Position numbers and translations under genes: made by a program
In this document: one piece after another, positions 36,197 through 49,299 of the stretch
Layout: every line of letters starts with the position of its first letter
How positions within the stretch are numbered: position 1 is the stretch's first letter
Notes under the pieces: generated by a model
What the model saw: only the letters and a program-made list of their open reading frames with translations
What the model was told of the DNA's origin: nothing
The model's database searches: none
Assembly: GCF_021462225.1 (NCBI RefSeq)
Contig: NC_061794.1
Coordinates: 40,734,914 to 40,798,913 of the forward strand
Length of the DNA: 64,000 nucleotides
Direction: 5' to 3'
Source: Girardinichthys multiradiatus
Lineage: Eukaryota; Chordata; Actinopteri; Cyprinodontiformes; Goodeidae

Positions 36197-39100
36197 TCAC
36201 TAAAGAGAAAAGGAACAAAGAAAAGTAATCAAGTATCTTCTAGATAAAGTAGTACACCTGCACAGTAGACCTATAACTTAGGAAAACAATGTTCTGAATG
36301 AGTGAAGAAGTCTTCCAACAGGATAGGTGGCTGCCTAGGTTGATATGAAAGAGAGAAAGAAAAGCGGAGCTGAAAGTTAAAAAGATATCCAAACAGCCAC
36401 AACATTAAAACCTCAATAAAAGCAAATGCTGATGAACTTTTTAAAATACATTTTTCTAATAGATCTTACTTTCTCACCCATAACACAGCCTTTTAATATT
36501 CTGTGATGGCAGTGCAGTAGAAATTTTTCAAAAACGTCTAACCAGAGCTAACAGAGCGAGTATCTATAGGTGTCCTAACTCCATAACCAACAGTTATATA
36601 AAGCTTGCCCAACTAAGACCACAGTACTATAGGCACACCTGAGTTATAATATGATCGCAACGTTGACTTATTTCAGTCATTTAGTATAAAAAGTGAAACC
36701 CATTATGTGGATCAATTACATGAAGAGTGATGTGTTCCAATTTTGGTCAGTGTTTTAATTGTGGCGTACAGTTAATGAAAATATGTATGTAATATGTAAA
36801 ATATTACATAAAACTCATAAAAACACGTCAGCCTCATGAAAAGCATATCTGTTGACAATACAGTATATACACTCAATAAATGGTTGGGCCTCATGTTGCA
36901 TGAACTTCTGCATCAAAGCAGAGTGGCATGAAGGTGATCAGTCTGTGGAACTGCTGAGGTGTTTAGGAAACCTAGGTTGCTATAATAGTGGCAGAGGGAA
37001 GCATGAAGTGCTCTAAAATTTACAAATACTAGTCCAATACTTTTTTGTTGCTTAGTCCAGGTAAGCGTTCTGATGCTGCTAGTTCACAAGTGGCTTAAAA
37101 CAAGTTGTAGACATTTCCTGAATACGTATGTGTGTGGTGGACGTGTATACAGACGTATCCAGCTGCAGTTTACACCTCGCCAATCTCCATAAAACTATTG
37201 AGGGGATTTGCCTCACAATAATTTTAAGGCTGTTTTTAACCCCTGTAGCTGGTGCACCATTTTCTACAACAGCTTTTCCTTCCACTTGACTTTCCACTTG
37301 CCTTGATACACTAAACAACCAGCTTCTTTAGTAATGATATTTTGTAGCTCACCCTCTTTGTGGAGCATGTCGGTGACTGCCTGCTGGGCACCTGTCACTG
37401 CAGTTCTCCCCAGGATTGTGTAGACCATAATGTTTCAGTAATAAAATCCTTCTTTATTGATCTCGCACAACATTATACTTTTCTGAGAGACTTATAGTTT
37501 TCATTAGCTGGAAGCTATAATAAAAAAAATCTAAACTAATCCAAATTAAAGTTAGGAGTACATCACGGTGTGGAATGAATCTTGATAATATGCGTTACGT
37601 TTTGAACCGATGTGGCTGATCTGTGCATTTACAAGACATTTGGTAGCAATAAAAGTTCTGCCAACAATGACATTGTGTTCTTTTTCATCATATCATCATG
37701 TATTTATTTAACACAAGTGTTCTTGGATAGTCATCTCCTTACCGAGAGTGCTATATCCTCGTCATCTTTTGCAGCCTCTTTGACAGTACTGCTTCCCCGA
37801 GCGCTGTAACCCATCCATGTGTGGTCAATACTGGTTATATGTATATATATATACATATATTTATGACAAAGTAGACCAAGTAACAAGAGTTTAGCCTGCT
37901 GAGACCTCCTGCAGCAGGCCTGTAACCTGAGGTCCAAACAGGGTAAACAGGTGTTACACCCACCACACACACTGTACTGCTCATCTAAAAACAATACCCC
38001 ACAAACAATTGCCAACAATGCAGTCACCCATACACACACACACACCCACAAAAACAACAATCACAGCTGTGTTACTTTTACATGAGGTTGAAAAGTATAA
38101 CAAGTTTATTCATCCTAGCAGGACCAAATCAATCTCTGCAACTTTGTCCACAAAACATGGCTGTAACACAGCTGGAGAGTGTTGAGGCCTAGTTAAAGTT
38201 CAATTATGTCACACTAAATCATGTGAAAGTTTGACGTTTGACACACCCAAAACATAAAGATCCAATTGTTGTATTTGAATAAAAAAAAAACCCCATCTGC
38301 AGTAAGGAAGTGAACACTAGATGTATTTACTGACAACGTGAAGCATTACACAGGTTATAACAGAAATGATGGCCTCCACAAGCAAATCCAACTAACAACC
38401 ACCTGAAGTAGCTAAAAATCACTGTTCAGCTGAAAACTGATTTATAAAAACTCTTATCAAGTTAACTTTTAAAAATAACTGAGGTGGCTCTGTGACGTAC
38501 AATCTTTTAAAATTACTTAAGGAGTGTGTGAATGTAAAAATATGGACACACACACAAGTTTCTATGCTAAAAATGTTTTGGCTATAATAATCACTTAGAG
38601 GATTAAGGCTAATAAATACTGCAGTTATGTGTTGTTGGTAATATGAAGGCTAATATTTTCTGAATCAAATGACATTTTATTTATGTCTTTCAATTTATAA
38701 TTTATACATATAATTTAAGACAAAGCGTCAGCATGAATTAGTCACTGGTAGGTTAATTAGTTGAAGTTTGAACATAACAGAATTTGATGGTTTTATAAAA
38801 ACCGTGTAAACCCTACAGGTACCTTTCAGCATTCCACCTCCTCCTGTCCTGCTGTCCTATAATTATCTAAATAAATGTGCATCTCCATATATTGGAGTAT
38901 CATCAAAAGTTGAAGTGAAACTTTTCTATAGATTCATTAAACACAGAGTGATATATTTAAAGCATTCTCAGAAAATTGCAATATTGCATAAAACAAATTT
39001 TAAAATTATTTTTAAAACACAGAAATATTATGGCCATAGGATAGGTTATACAGGACTTCTCAGTGGTCCAAAGCATTTTTTTCAAATGAAAGAAAATTTT

Positions 39101-42100
39101 GCATTTATTAAAAAAATCAAGCTCCCTACATCTACAGGAAGAGTGGAGAGATCAGAATCCGACCTGCTTAAGGTCCAGTGTGAAGTTTTCACAATCAGTG
39201 AATTTTGGGAACCATGTCTGCTGGTGTTAGTCCACTAAAGTCCAGGTACCAAGTCCAAAGTTTGTGAGGTCAAATCATGACATTTTAGAGCTCTTCCTGT
39301 ACGCATCAACTGATGAGCTTTATAGAAAAGCTGATTTAATTTTCCTGCAGGACTTGGCAGAATGACCTGTTTTTATTTGATTCATAACATTTATCAAATT
39401 ACAACATATAAATGCATATATCACTCCTTCTGCAATGAGTGTACATAATAACTAAGATAAGAATTAATAAATGAAATGAATTAGGATTTTAATAAGATTC
39501 TGATTTCTTAAAATGCATCTATGTATCTGTAGAGACATCTTAGGAAAAGCTCATGGGATGGGCACTGCCTTTCAAGAGTAGTACTTACAGTAAATCCAGA
39601 ATAGAGTATTTTTGTATCGCCTTATTTTGACCTTTATTGGTTGTAATCCTTGCTGCCAAACGGTGGCGCTAACATGCTACATTGTCAGTTATAAGGAACT
39701 TAAAACTGTTCCGGCTGTTTCAGAGTCTTCAAGCACTTTAGCACCGTGATTATTCAGTAAAATCTGTGTTTTGAACTCAGAAACCAATGTTTTAATCAAA
39801 GGATGTCCATCAAGGTTCTGTTTAAAACAACTTTTAAAATAAAAACAGAAGAGATCCATAGCATAAAATATCAGGAAATGGTTGTTAAGTACTTAATGCT
39901 GCATTTCCACATAAGCAGTTACTGGTTTTATTTGTTTGACGGCAGAAGCTATAAGCCAATGATGGACATCATCTCTAAGATAATGGCTTCGCTAGTGGCA
40001 GCGCTGGTAACTTCTGATCATCTGAAGCTGCACATGTGAACAATGTGGGGAAGTAGGTGGAGGGAAATTTTGATGTAATTTCCTCTTGAAATGCCCATCC
40101 CTACTTCAAAGTGCAAAAACCTTCAACATGCAACAGAGAGAAAGCTCAGACAGGAAGCAAAGGCCCATAATCACACAGTTAATGGCCAGGCTGAGGACAG
40201 AAAAAAAGAGAGACAAGGAGCCCATAATACAAAAAAAGGCGATGTCAAGAGTTAGTTGCCATAGACAAAAAAAAACGTACCGTTTCTTTCGATAGATGAA
40301 GACTGTGATGATGATGATGAAGAAAATTATGATAACTATTTTGATGAGAAAAACATTGAGATGTTTGAAGATGATAATGTTTGAGTATGAGTTTCAAACG
40401 TATAACAATATCCTGATATATAATCCCCTGTCACTCCGGGGGGAAAAGTTTTTTCGTAGAACGTTAAATAGAAAGCTCTACTTGAAAAATTTGAAATAAA
40501 TTCCAAACTGCCGGTTGAAAAACAAAAAATGGTCTTCATCACTTCGAAAAGCAAACACTTAACATGATCTCTTAAAATGATTTGAGTGAAAATGGGACTG
40601 AATAAAAAAAATGTTTCAAAAAAATAGAAAAATCAGGTCAAAGCTGAATGCTTTATTGTGATCATGATCAAACTCAGCTGCAATATCTCAGAAAGACATG
40701 AAATGTGTGTTCAAGTCTGAGCCGTTTGGAGAGGTTCAAAAAACAGAACCTATTCCCATAAAAAGAATAAATATCATTACAGCATTTGGTTAAAAGGTTT
40801 GGTGTACCACCAATTTAGTTATATTTGACTCCTGAATAGTGTATGATAATAGGAGTTTTGGGGATGGATGTACAGCTGCTGTGTAAACAAATAAAGCAAA
40901 GAAAATCCACACTAAAGAGTTAGGAGATTAAAATGTTAGACTCAGTGTTAAATGAGTTAAACAAGAATACTGATCAGAAAACATTTTCTGATTTGGGAGA
41001 TGTCATAATTCAAAAAACAAAACAATCTCAGTAACAGGACTCATTCATTAATTATAGGTTCTTCTGTTTGAGCCTTAAAGAAAATTTCAATTATCTGTCT
41101 CTTATTGTCACATTGTTCTTCTGAGGTCACACTCATTTTGATTAGACTTCATATCATCTCTTTTTACTGTAAACACAATGCTCAATGATGAGGCTAACTT
41201 ACCAATCAGAACAATAATCCCTGGTGAAAGCCCATTCCCGTTGTCTATGAAAGGCAAGACATAAGAACAGAGTCAAGAGAGAAAAGACCAATCAATATTT
41301 CCTTTTTCATTTTTGATCTTAGGTATAGTTATGGTTAGTACTATATTTAACTGTGTGTTCTCTAAGAATATGTGCGACCAAAGTCAAATTCCTTGCTTAT
41401 GTGCAGAAACCTGGCCAAAGAAGCTGATTCTGATTGTCAAAGCATCTCTAGTTCTGGAGATGTTCTGACCCAGTCATCACAATATGGCCCTTGTCATACT
41501 GGTTTAAATCCTCAAGCCCATTTTTTCAGCTTCTAACATGTCAACTTTAAGGACAACATTCACTTGCTGCCTATTACTGTTTAACCCAACCCACTAACAG
41601 GTGCCATGATGATGAGATAGAGTCATTTACTTCACCTGTCAGTGGTCATAATGGTGCACCTTATCAGTGTCATTGGGTTTTTTTTACCCTTCAATTAGAG
41701 CAGCTACATTGCAGCTCCCACATTCACATCTCTCCCGTCTATATCAAATCTCAAAATAAGAGGTTGGGTTTTTTCACAAGGAACTTTTAAACGTTAAGTT
41801 CTGTACCTGGGGTAGGAGTAGCAGTAGTCGTAGTAGGAGTAGTGGTAGTAGGCATAGTTGGCCCACGGTCTTCTACAAAAACAAGGGCATCAATGTCAGT
41901 GTACACATAATTGCTGGCATTTCAAAAAATAAAACAATCTAGGCTTAATAGCCTGGAGTTCAACATTTGAAGCACCGACTAACCTAGCTTAAAACAAAAA
42001 ACAACTCACAAAAGGTCTGAAATTCTCTTACCAAGTTCTTTCAAATAGGAAAAAGTACTTCATGCAACAATCATACAATTCAGTAAAATTATCAAACCGA

Positions 42101-45100
42101 CTCATCTTTGCCTAAATCAAACTTCAAATAAAGCTGTCAAAACTCATCTGTTCTGCTCTCCTGTTGACAGCAAATTTTAATCCATAAATATAAATTACCC
42201 AAGAAGTAGAAGTTTTATATTTTTTACATTAACTTTTATTGACAGGATTTCTAGGCGCAGGCAAGGGCCGGACCAGTGGATTTCGTCTCTTCTTTTTGCA
42301 GATGACGTGGTCCTGCTGGCTCCCTCTAGGCAAGACCTACAGCACGCACTGGGATGGGTCACAACCGAGTGTGAAGCGGCTGGGATGAGGATCAGCTCCT
42401 CCAAGTTCGAGTCCATGGTCCTCAACCGGAAAAGGGTGGCCTGTCCTCTTCAGGTTGGAGGGGAGTTCCTGCCTCATGTGGAGGAGTTTAAGTATCTCGA
42501 GGTCTTGTTCACGAGTGAGGGAAGAGTGGAGCGCGGAAATCGACAGATGGATCAGTGCCGCTGCCGCAGCAATGGGGGCACTCTGCGGGTCCGTTGTGGT
42601 GAAGAGAGAGCTAAGCCAAAAAGCGAAGCTCTCGATTTACGGTCGGTCTACGTTCCTACCCTCACCTATGGCCATGAACTTTGGGTCATGACTGAAAGAA
42701 CGAGATCCCAGATACAAGCGGCTGAAATGAGCTTCCTCCGTAGGGTGGCCGGACACTCCCTTAGGGATAGGGTGAGGAGCTCGGCCATCCGGGAGGAGCT
42801 CGGAGTAGAGCCGCTGCTCCTCCACATTGAGAGGAGCCAGTTGAGGTGGCTCGGGCATCTATACCGGATGCCTCCTGGACGCCTTGGGCTCCCCCCGGAG
42901 GAGCTGTCTCGGGAGAGGGACGTCTGGGTGTCTCTGCTGAGTTTGCTGCCCCCGCGACCCGGTCCCGGATAAAGCGGAAGACGACGAGTACGAGAATATT
43001 TTAAGTTTAAGGAATGACTTTTAGAATCTCTATTCAGATTCTAATAAGCATTATTTTATTAACCTTTTTTATGTACCCAAGTATTTTTAATGCTTGACTT
43101 ACTTGTGCATTTTGGTAAGGGTGATGACCACTGACTGTTTAACAAGCACATCAGAGTAGAGGTTCCTTCAATCACATATCCAGGTTTACAGGAATATTTC
43201 ACTGAAGCCCCGTATCTGTGTGGAGGCCGGGAGCCTTCAACAAATTCAGCATTTTCAATCACAGGATCTTTACATTCAACCCCTAAAGCAAATAGAAAGA
43301 AAAATATTATGGTAACTACAGTAATCAGTCATAATGATGGTATCAAATGTGAGAGTAAAAACAGGACAGCACTAACAGACACAGGTTGGAGGGGCAGGGT
43401 GGAATGTCCCATCTTTGGAGCAAGTTAATTCTCCTGATCCATTAAGAATCACGTCTTTGTTGCAGGAGTACCGCACAACGTCTCTGTAACTATAGAACTC
43501 CTTTTCTGGACTAAATGTGCCGTTTACAATTCCTGCTGGTGTAACACACTGAACCGCTGCAAAAACAAAAATACGTTTTCTTTAGACTCAAAACATATTT
43601 CAGCTCATTTTCATTTCTAATACGATGAGAAAAACACAAAGATCACTGACCTTCACAAACTGGCAACCTGCCTATCCATCCATTGACGTAGCATCTGATT
43701 ACTACTGACTGCCCAACTGGGATGTAACTAATTAGTTAGGGGCAAAGGAAAAGCAAATAAATGAATTTCCTAAATTAAAGTTACCAACACTCACAGAGAA
43801 GCACATAGAATGAACAGTCACTTTGATCTCACACCAAAACCATTCTTTAACCTCTCAGGTTTTAAAGACATACATGTACATTGTCTGATTTCAGAGAAAA
43901 ATACATGTTTTACAGAGTATTTATTTAACAAAAACATTAAATGCTGCCATTTACTTACCACCATCAAGCGGATTGAGCATCAGCTCAGTCGCTACACTTA
44001 ATTCATCAACATTAGATGTTTTGACTGGAGATTTTTCTATAGCATTTAGGTGCATGTTAACACAATGACAAGGAGGAAAGATTTAAGCTATCATCTTAGT
44101 GGAGTTTGAAATCCATGATTGCGCAGTAAAACAGATTATCAGCAAATAGAAAACACCTAAAACATGTCAAGGTCAGACTGTACAAGCCTCAGAGCTCCTT
44201 CTCAGACTCCGATTCTTTGATGGTATAGTTATAAAGAAAAAACTCTGAGGCAAAGTATTTTTGTAGGGATAAGACTTAAGAGCAATGGATGGATTATTAT
44301 CCTTTGTGCCATAATTGTTTAAAGAATACACAACATATCCAGACAAACAGAGCACATGAAATAACGAGGCCAGCAGTAAGAGCCTGATAGTTTGAACTTG
44401 TTTTACAGTCACCAATCTTTTACACTTTACAGTCATTGAATTAAAGTCAAACTTGTATACTAAGATATTTAAAAGATGAAATGTAGGACATTCTGTCTGA
44501 CAGCTCAAGCTTAGAGGTATTCACTTAGAGCACAGCGCCTGATGTTGGCTCAAGAACCGACCTCCGACACAGCAAAAACTCCACAAGAAAGCAGCAGAAA
44601 AGTTAGAGAATCAAAGTGCTGCAATGACAAAGTCCAGACCACAACAGACTACTATACTGTGGCAAGACTATAAGAGATCTGAGCAAAAGCAATTATATCC
44701 TAATGTAAAATGAAAATTGCAAACTGAAGCCACCTTGTAGGACAGAAGTAAGTAAAACTTGCAACACAATCACTTAAGACTGAAACGATCATACAATGAC
44801 AATGACTGAAAGGGTTATACGAGAGATTATTCTACAGAATGGTGAATCATGGATGTTTTTTCAGACTGGTTCGTTTTACATTTCGTTTAGAAACATGTAT
44901 AGTAAAATTTTACTGCTTACAGATACAACAGGTACATTTTCTTAGCTGACTTTCAGAACAAAACAAGTTATAACTTTGCTACTAACCCTTGGTTACAAAT
45001 GACCACAGCTGTATCACCAAACTCAGTCCCGTTCCTATACTCAATATAACCATTATTCACATCTTCAAGAGCGCCACAGTTCTTCCCTGGAACAAGAAAA

Positions 45101-45674
45101 CTCAGGCAATTACACTCTTAAACTGCAACATTTTAAGAAAAATATTTAAAATGAATAAAGTAGTAAGTAGAACAAATCAGCACTTTTATGTTGGTCCAAT
45201 ATAATTTACTCAAGTGTTTGACTTTTGAGAATATGTCAATTTAAAATGGTCACTAAAATAGTTGTGATACTGCATGCTGTAGAATTGCAAGGCGTAATTA
45301 GACAATAATATTCACTCTCGCATCTCAGCTGCACAGGACTCCACACGCCAGCACTGCATGTGATCTTAGAAGATCCTCCAGCAGATGTGTAGCCGGGATT
45401 ACAGGCAAAAGAAACAACGGCTCCATTTACAAATGTGTCCTGGATAATGAAATCGTCCTTCAAACTCATGTTGGCTTCACCGACGGGTTTAGAACATGAT
45501 TGAGCTGGAAAACATTTTTATAAATGGTGAAATTAGTAGAGAAAATGGACGTCAGGATTGAAAGCACTTTAATTACTGACAGGTTGCGCATGCTCAGTGT
45601 ACCCGTTTGAACTCACCTTCAGCAGTGATGGCAAAGCCAAGAACGCTCAGTAGAAAAAGGGCAGTAATACCCAT
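36197..45674 (-). CDS. SCR-domain complement-regulator-like type I membrane protein, gene A (336 aa)
   Basis: Minus-strand coding exons: 45674-45617 (signal peptide MGITALFLLSVLGFAITAE), 45504-45316 (SCR1), 45086-44987 plus 43727-43651 (SCR2, split at phase 2), 43556-43377 (SCR3), 43282-43103 (SCR4), 41872-41807 (22-residue Thr/Pro stalk), 41244-41203 and 40335-40281 (membrane helix, about residues 292-311, then YRKKR), 37803-37743 (tail ending DDEDIALS) and 36199-36197 (stop codon opening the last exon). All borders are GT-AG and the exons total 1008 coding bases, exactly 336 codons. SCR proteins with this layout (CD46, CD55, teleost membrane regulators) bind C3b/C4b and limit complement on self cells; that function is inferred from architecture, not shown. 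The N-glycosylation and Thr-rich stalk suit an exposed surface protein. The exact orthologue is not assignable by eye. Confidence 0.9.
36240..36400. repeat. Segment duplicated at 19960-20110
   Basis: It lies in the last intron of gene A, just before the stop-codon exon. See the partner copy for the shared words. Its presence upstream of gene B supports duplication of the gene-end block. Confidence 0.6.
36660..37600 (-). pseudogene. Tc1-like relic in gene A last intron
   Basis: The sequence is the antisense of a decayed Tc1-type transposase with a left arm (GTGGATCAATTACATGAAGA region, about 36718) and a right arm (TTTTCATTAGCTGGAAGC, about 37498). The central text (GGTTGGGCCTCATGTTGCAT, GTGGCATGAAGGTGATCA) matches 7400-7480 in the corresponding intron of gene B. 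It is too decayed to encode protein. Confidence 0.65.
38880..39310 (+). pseudogene. Second Tc1-like relic of the same family
   Basis: The left part (ATTCATTAAACACAGAGTGA, about 38933) is an arm of the same element family. Downstream words such as TCTGCTGGTGTTAGTCCACT near 39218 and a TTTTAGAGCTCTTCCTG run near 39283 match the sense direction of its transposase. It lies in the intron between the second transmembrane exon and the tail exon of gene A. The frame is broken. Confidence 0.55.
39320..41190 (-). other. Intronic sequence of gene A
   Basis: Apart from the second transmembrane exon (40335-40281) I see no further exon or mobile-element motif. The plus-strand frames here are AT-rich and unsupported. 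Confidence 0.4.
42240..42995 (+). mobile_element. RTE/Rex3-like LINE 3' fragment in gene A intron
   Basis: The plus strand reads the end of a fish LINE polyprotein: SSLLFADDVVLLAPSRQDLQ (RT active site FADD, about 42285-42340), FKYLEVLFTSEGRVERGN, YVPTLTYGHELWVMTERTRS and then IERSQLRWLGHLYRMPPGRL and SLLSLLPPRPGPG before a stop. Compared with the copy at 8955-9232 it lacks the segment between MPPGRL and GLPPEEL (an in-frame deletion). It sits between the SCR4 and stalk exons, opposite to the gene. Confidence 0.9.
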
Positions 45675-46470
45675 GGCAGGATCTGTTACAGTAACCCAAT
45701 GACAACAGGCTCTTTCTGGAAAAAGAAACAAGCAAAGTAAACTGGAAAGAGGTCTAACTAAAAACGATTAGACAGCAAGGTCTAAATGTTGTTACACCCG
45801 AACAATAACAGGCATGTGTTTCGATACCTTCAGTGTAGAAACCAAAACTCGGTAGGTTATTAACACATAAGACTTTAAATGATATAATGTCCATTGTTAT
45901 AAAGAACCAGGGCTATGACACAGCAGCTACTCTGAAATATTATGTAAATTAAGTTTAAATCAGCAAATCAACGTCTAGCGAGGCTAACAAAGCAGACATA
46001 AATTAAAATGTCACCATGACGTTCTGATGAATCGTAAACGAACTCGACAAAACAGAGGCATGCTAAAAAAACACAGCAATAAACACTGAGAACTTAGCAG
46101 AATAAGTTTATTGTCTACTATCATTCGGTAAACATGGTGTGGGCGTTCATGCGTCACGAAAACAACGGCTTACGTTAATCCTATATTAGCTTCAGTCGTT
46201 TTAAAACGCAAGCCGAAGTTGCCAAGAGGTCCATTAGGTGTGAAAAATACACAAAATAAGGTAATTACAAAGTCTAAATCAGCTGTAAATAAATAAACAT
46301 TTATACTCGACAAAAAACGCACCAGGTTTAGCTAGCTAGCTGAAGGTTAGCTACACGGACATCATCAAACATAACTGAAACAGGCCGAAAATAATGATAT
46401 GTATCCTTATTTACTCTTTTATAGATTAAATCAAACATTTAAGTTTAATTACGATTGATTCGGGCTTACC

Positions 46471-46552
46471 AAAATTAAGCACCTCTCTGTCAAACACGAG
46501 AGTCAATATTCTGGTGGCAACTTCCTGTTGGTGTCCTGGGAAGCGGGCGTGG
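46471..46552 (-). promoter_or_regulatory. Candidate 5' UTR exon and start region of gene A
   Basis: Exon 2 of gene A has an acceptor at 45716-45717, so an upstream non-coding exon is needed. A strong GTAAGC donor lies at 46465-46470 on the minus strand, preceded by moderately GC-rich sequence up to the LINE tail at 46553. No TATA box is evident. Confidence 0.4.
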
Positions 46553-46595
46553 TCTTCTTCTTCTTCTTCTTCTTCTTCTTCATCTTCTTCTTCTT
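46553..46595. repeat. (TTC)n / (GAA)n repeat at a LINE 3' end
   Basis: A run of CTT/TTC units, interrupted by one ATC. On the minus strand it is a GAA tail just after the last recognisable sequence of the I-clade LINE, so it may be that element's 3' repeat. The Glu-rich frame across it (46620-46426) is not a gene. Confidence 0.85.
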
Positions 46596-49299
46596 GTGTT
46601 ATTTTTTTGGTGGTTGGCAAATAACTTTGATGTCTGCATTACCGCCACTGACTGGTATGGAGTATGGTTCTTCATGCTTTTAAATGTTCTTATTTATCAT
46701 TACAATAATCAAATTCTATTTATTAATTTAGTTTTTTTTTATTTATCTAAGTATGATTTGAATATGTCTGCTACCTAAACTTCTTTGCAATGTATCAATC
46801 AAATTAAAAATGTCTTTAATACCTACAAACTCTCTCATGAAAATTGTTCTTTGTTTTTCATATTTCTGACACTTCAATATTACATGTTCTATTGTTTCCT
46901 TCTCTCCACAATTGTCACATTTTCCTGTATGCTGTATGATGTTTCCTTATCTTAAACAATGTAGAAATAAGTCCTGCATGTCCAAATCTTAATCTTGTAA
47001 TTAACCTTTCCTATTTTCTGCTCCTTCTTCCAGTTCTTACTTCCCCAACTATCTTGTTGATTCTATAAAACCATCTTCCTTTCCTTTCTTCATCCCACCT
47101 TTTTCGCTGCTCTTTCTTGATTTTCTATTTAATGATATTTCTCGGCTCTGACCTACTAATATTAATTATAAAGCTAATGTGGTTTTGTGTTGCCTTCATT
47201 GTCATCCTGTCTGCCATCTCATTCCCTCCAACTCCTACATGTGCTGGTACCCATAAAAACACTAATATTAATCCCATCCTTTGTATTCTGAATAAAGTAT
47301 ATTTTATTTCCAACAAAATATTTGGCCTACCATCTGATTGATTATGTTTTAAACTTAATAATGCTGAACTTCAGTCTGAACAAATTATTGTTTTAATGGT
47401 TTTATATCCTCCACCCACTGCACTGCTAGCAATATGGCTAATAATTCTCCTGAATATACAGATGAACCATTTGTAAATCTTTTTCCTACTTTTATTTTAA
47501 ATTCTGCTATTACAAATGCTACTCCTTTTTTTTCATCTGTTTGTGATGCGTCTGTGTATATCTGAACATATTGATAGTAATTGTTTATATATTCTTGTAT
47601 TACACTTGACTCTACAGTACATTTTGGATCCTTTTTCTTTTCCATCATTGCCATATCCACCACTGCCTCTGGCTATAACCACGGTGGCACCACTGGCAAA
47701 GGCAACATTGAACTTATTTCTTATGATATATTTGAATTTATTCTGCTATATTATTGATAATCCAACCAAAACTCTTAATTATTTTTTTTTTTCTTTTTCC
47801 CAGCATGGTTTTAAAATATCACGTGTGGGATAATCCGGATTATTGCTTTGTAAATTTAGCCAGTAATGTATTGCTAACTGTTTCCTTCCTAATGGCATCT
47901 CTCCCATCTCTACCTGAAGTGCTGCTATTGGACTGGTTCTGATTGGTCCTGTACAAATTCTTAAAGCTTGATGTTGTATATTGTCTAATTTTATAAGATG
48001 TGTGTTTGCTGCTGATCCATAAATGATACTTCTATAATCAATATTTGATTTAATTAATCTTGTATAAATTCTTTTTAATGATGTTCGATCTGCTCCCCAA
48101 TCAATACCAGCCATACATCTCATAATATTTAATATTTCTTTTGCATCTGCGATTTGTTCTATATGTACTTTCCACATAATTTCTTCATCAAACCATATAC
48201 CTAAAAACCTTGTACTTTTTACTTGTTCTAAAACTTGATTGTATAATTTTAGTTTTATATTTTCTCTTTCTTTTCTGTGTAAACACTATTATTTTAGTTT
48301 TTTACACTGAGAATTTAAATCCCCATTGATATGCCCATTGTACCATTCTAATAATCTAATCTTGTATTTTCTTTTCAATAACCTTGATATTACGACCCTT
48401 TTTCAATTTAGCTCCATCATCTGCAAATAGTGAGCAACCGACGTCCTTACCAATATTTATAAATACATCATTTATCATTATAGAAAACAATAACAGACTT
48501 ATAATACTTCCTTGAGGAGTACCATTTTCTATTATATATTTACCTGACAATTCTTGACCAATTCTTAGTTGTATTGTTCTATTTGATAAATTTTTTTAAA
48601 TCCATTTAAACATTTTCCATTAATATCCATTTGACTTAATTTAATTAATAATCCTTCAACCCACATCATGTCATATCCTTTTTCTACATCAAAAAATACA
48701 GCTACTACATTTTCTTTGTTTATTTGTGCTCTCCTTATTTCATATTCTAAACATAATGCCGAGTCATTTGTGCTTCTCCCTTTTCAAAAAACATTTTGAT
48801 ATCTAGATATATACCCATTAATATTTAAAAAATATGTTAATCTATTAATAATCATTCTTTCCATTATTTAAGAAATATTTGATGTTAATGCAATTGGTCT
48901 ATAATTTTCTGGTTTTGTGTTATCTTTTCCTGGTTTAGCTTTTGGAATAATCATTGCCTCCTTCCAGCTCTGTGGTAGCTCTCCCTCCTCCCAGACTTTA
49001 TTGTATAAAGTTTGGGAGGAGGCTCATAGGAGGCTAGCTCCCTGGTTTAATTCAGAGCTACGTACTTTAAAGCACAATGTTAGAACATTGGAGAGAAAAT
49101 GGCACTCTAAACACCTAGAGGATTCCTACTTAATCTGGAAAAATAGCCTACTGTTGTATTAAAAGACAGCTTATTTCTCATCATTATAGAAGAGAACAAG
49201 AATAATCCTAAGTTTCTCTTTAGTACAGTTGCTAAATTTACACAGAGTCATAGCTCTGTTGAGCCATCCATTCCCTTAGCTCTCAGGAGTCATGACTTT

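Noticed and set aside
46426..46620. Glu-rich minus-strand reading frame
   Set aside because: It is the translation of a (GAA)n simple repeat at a LINE end, with no domain and no splice context.
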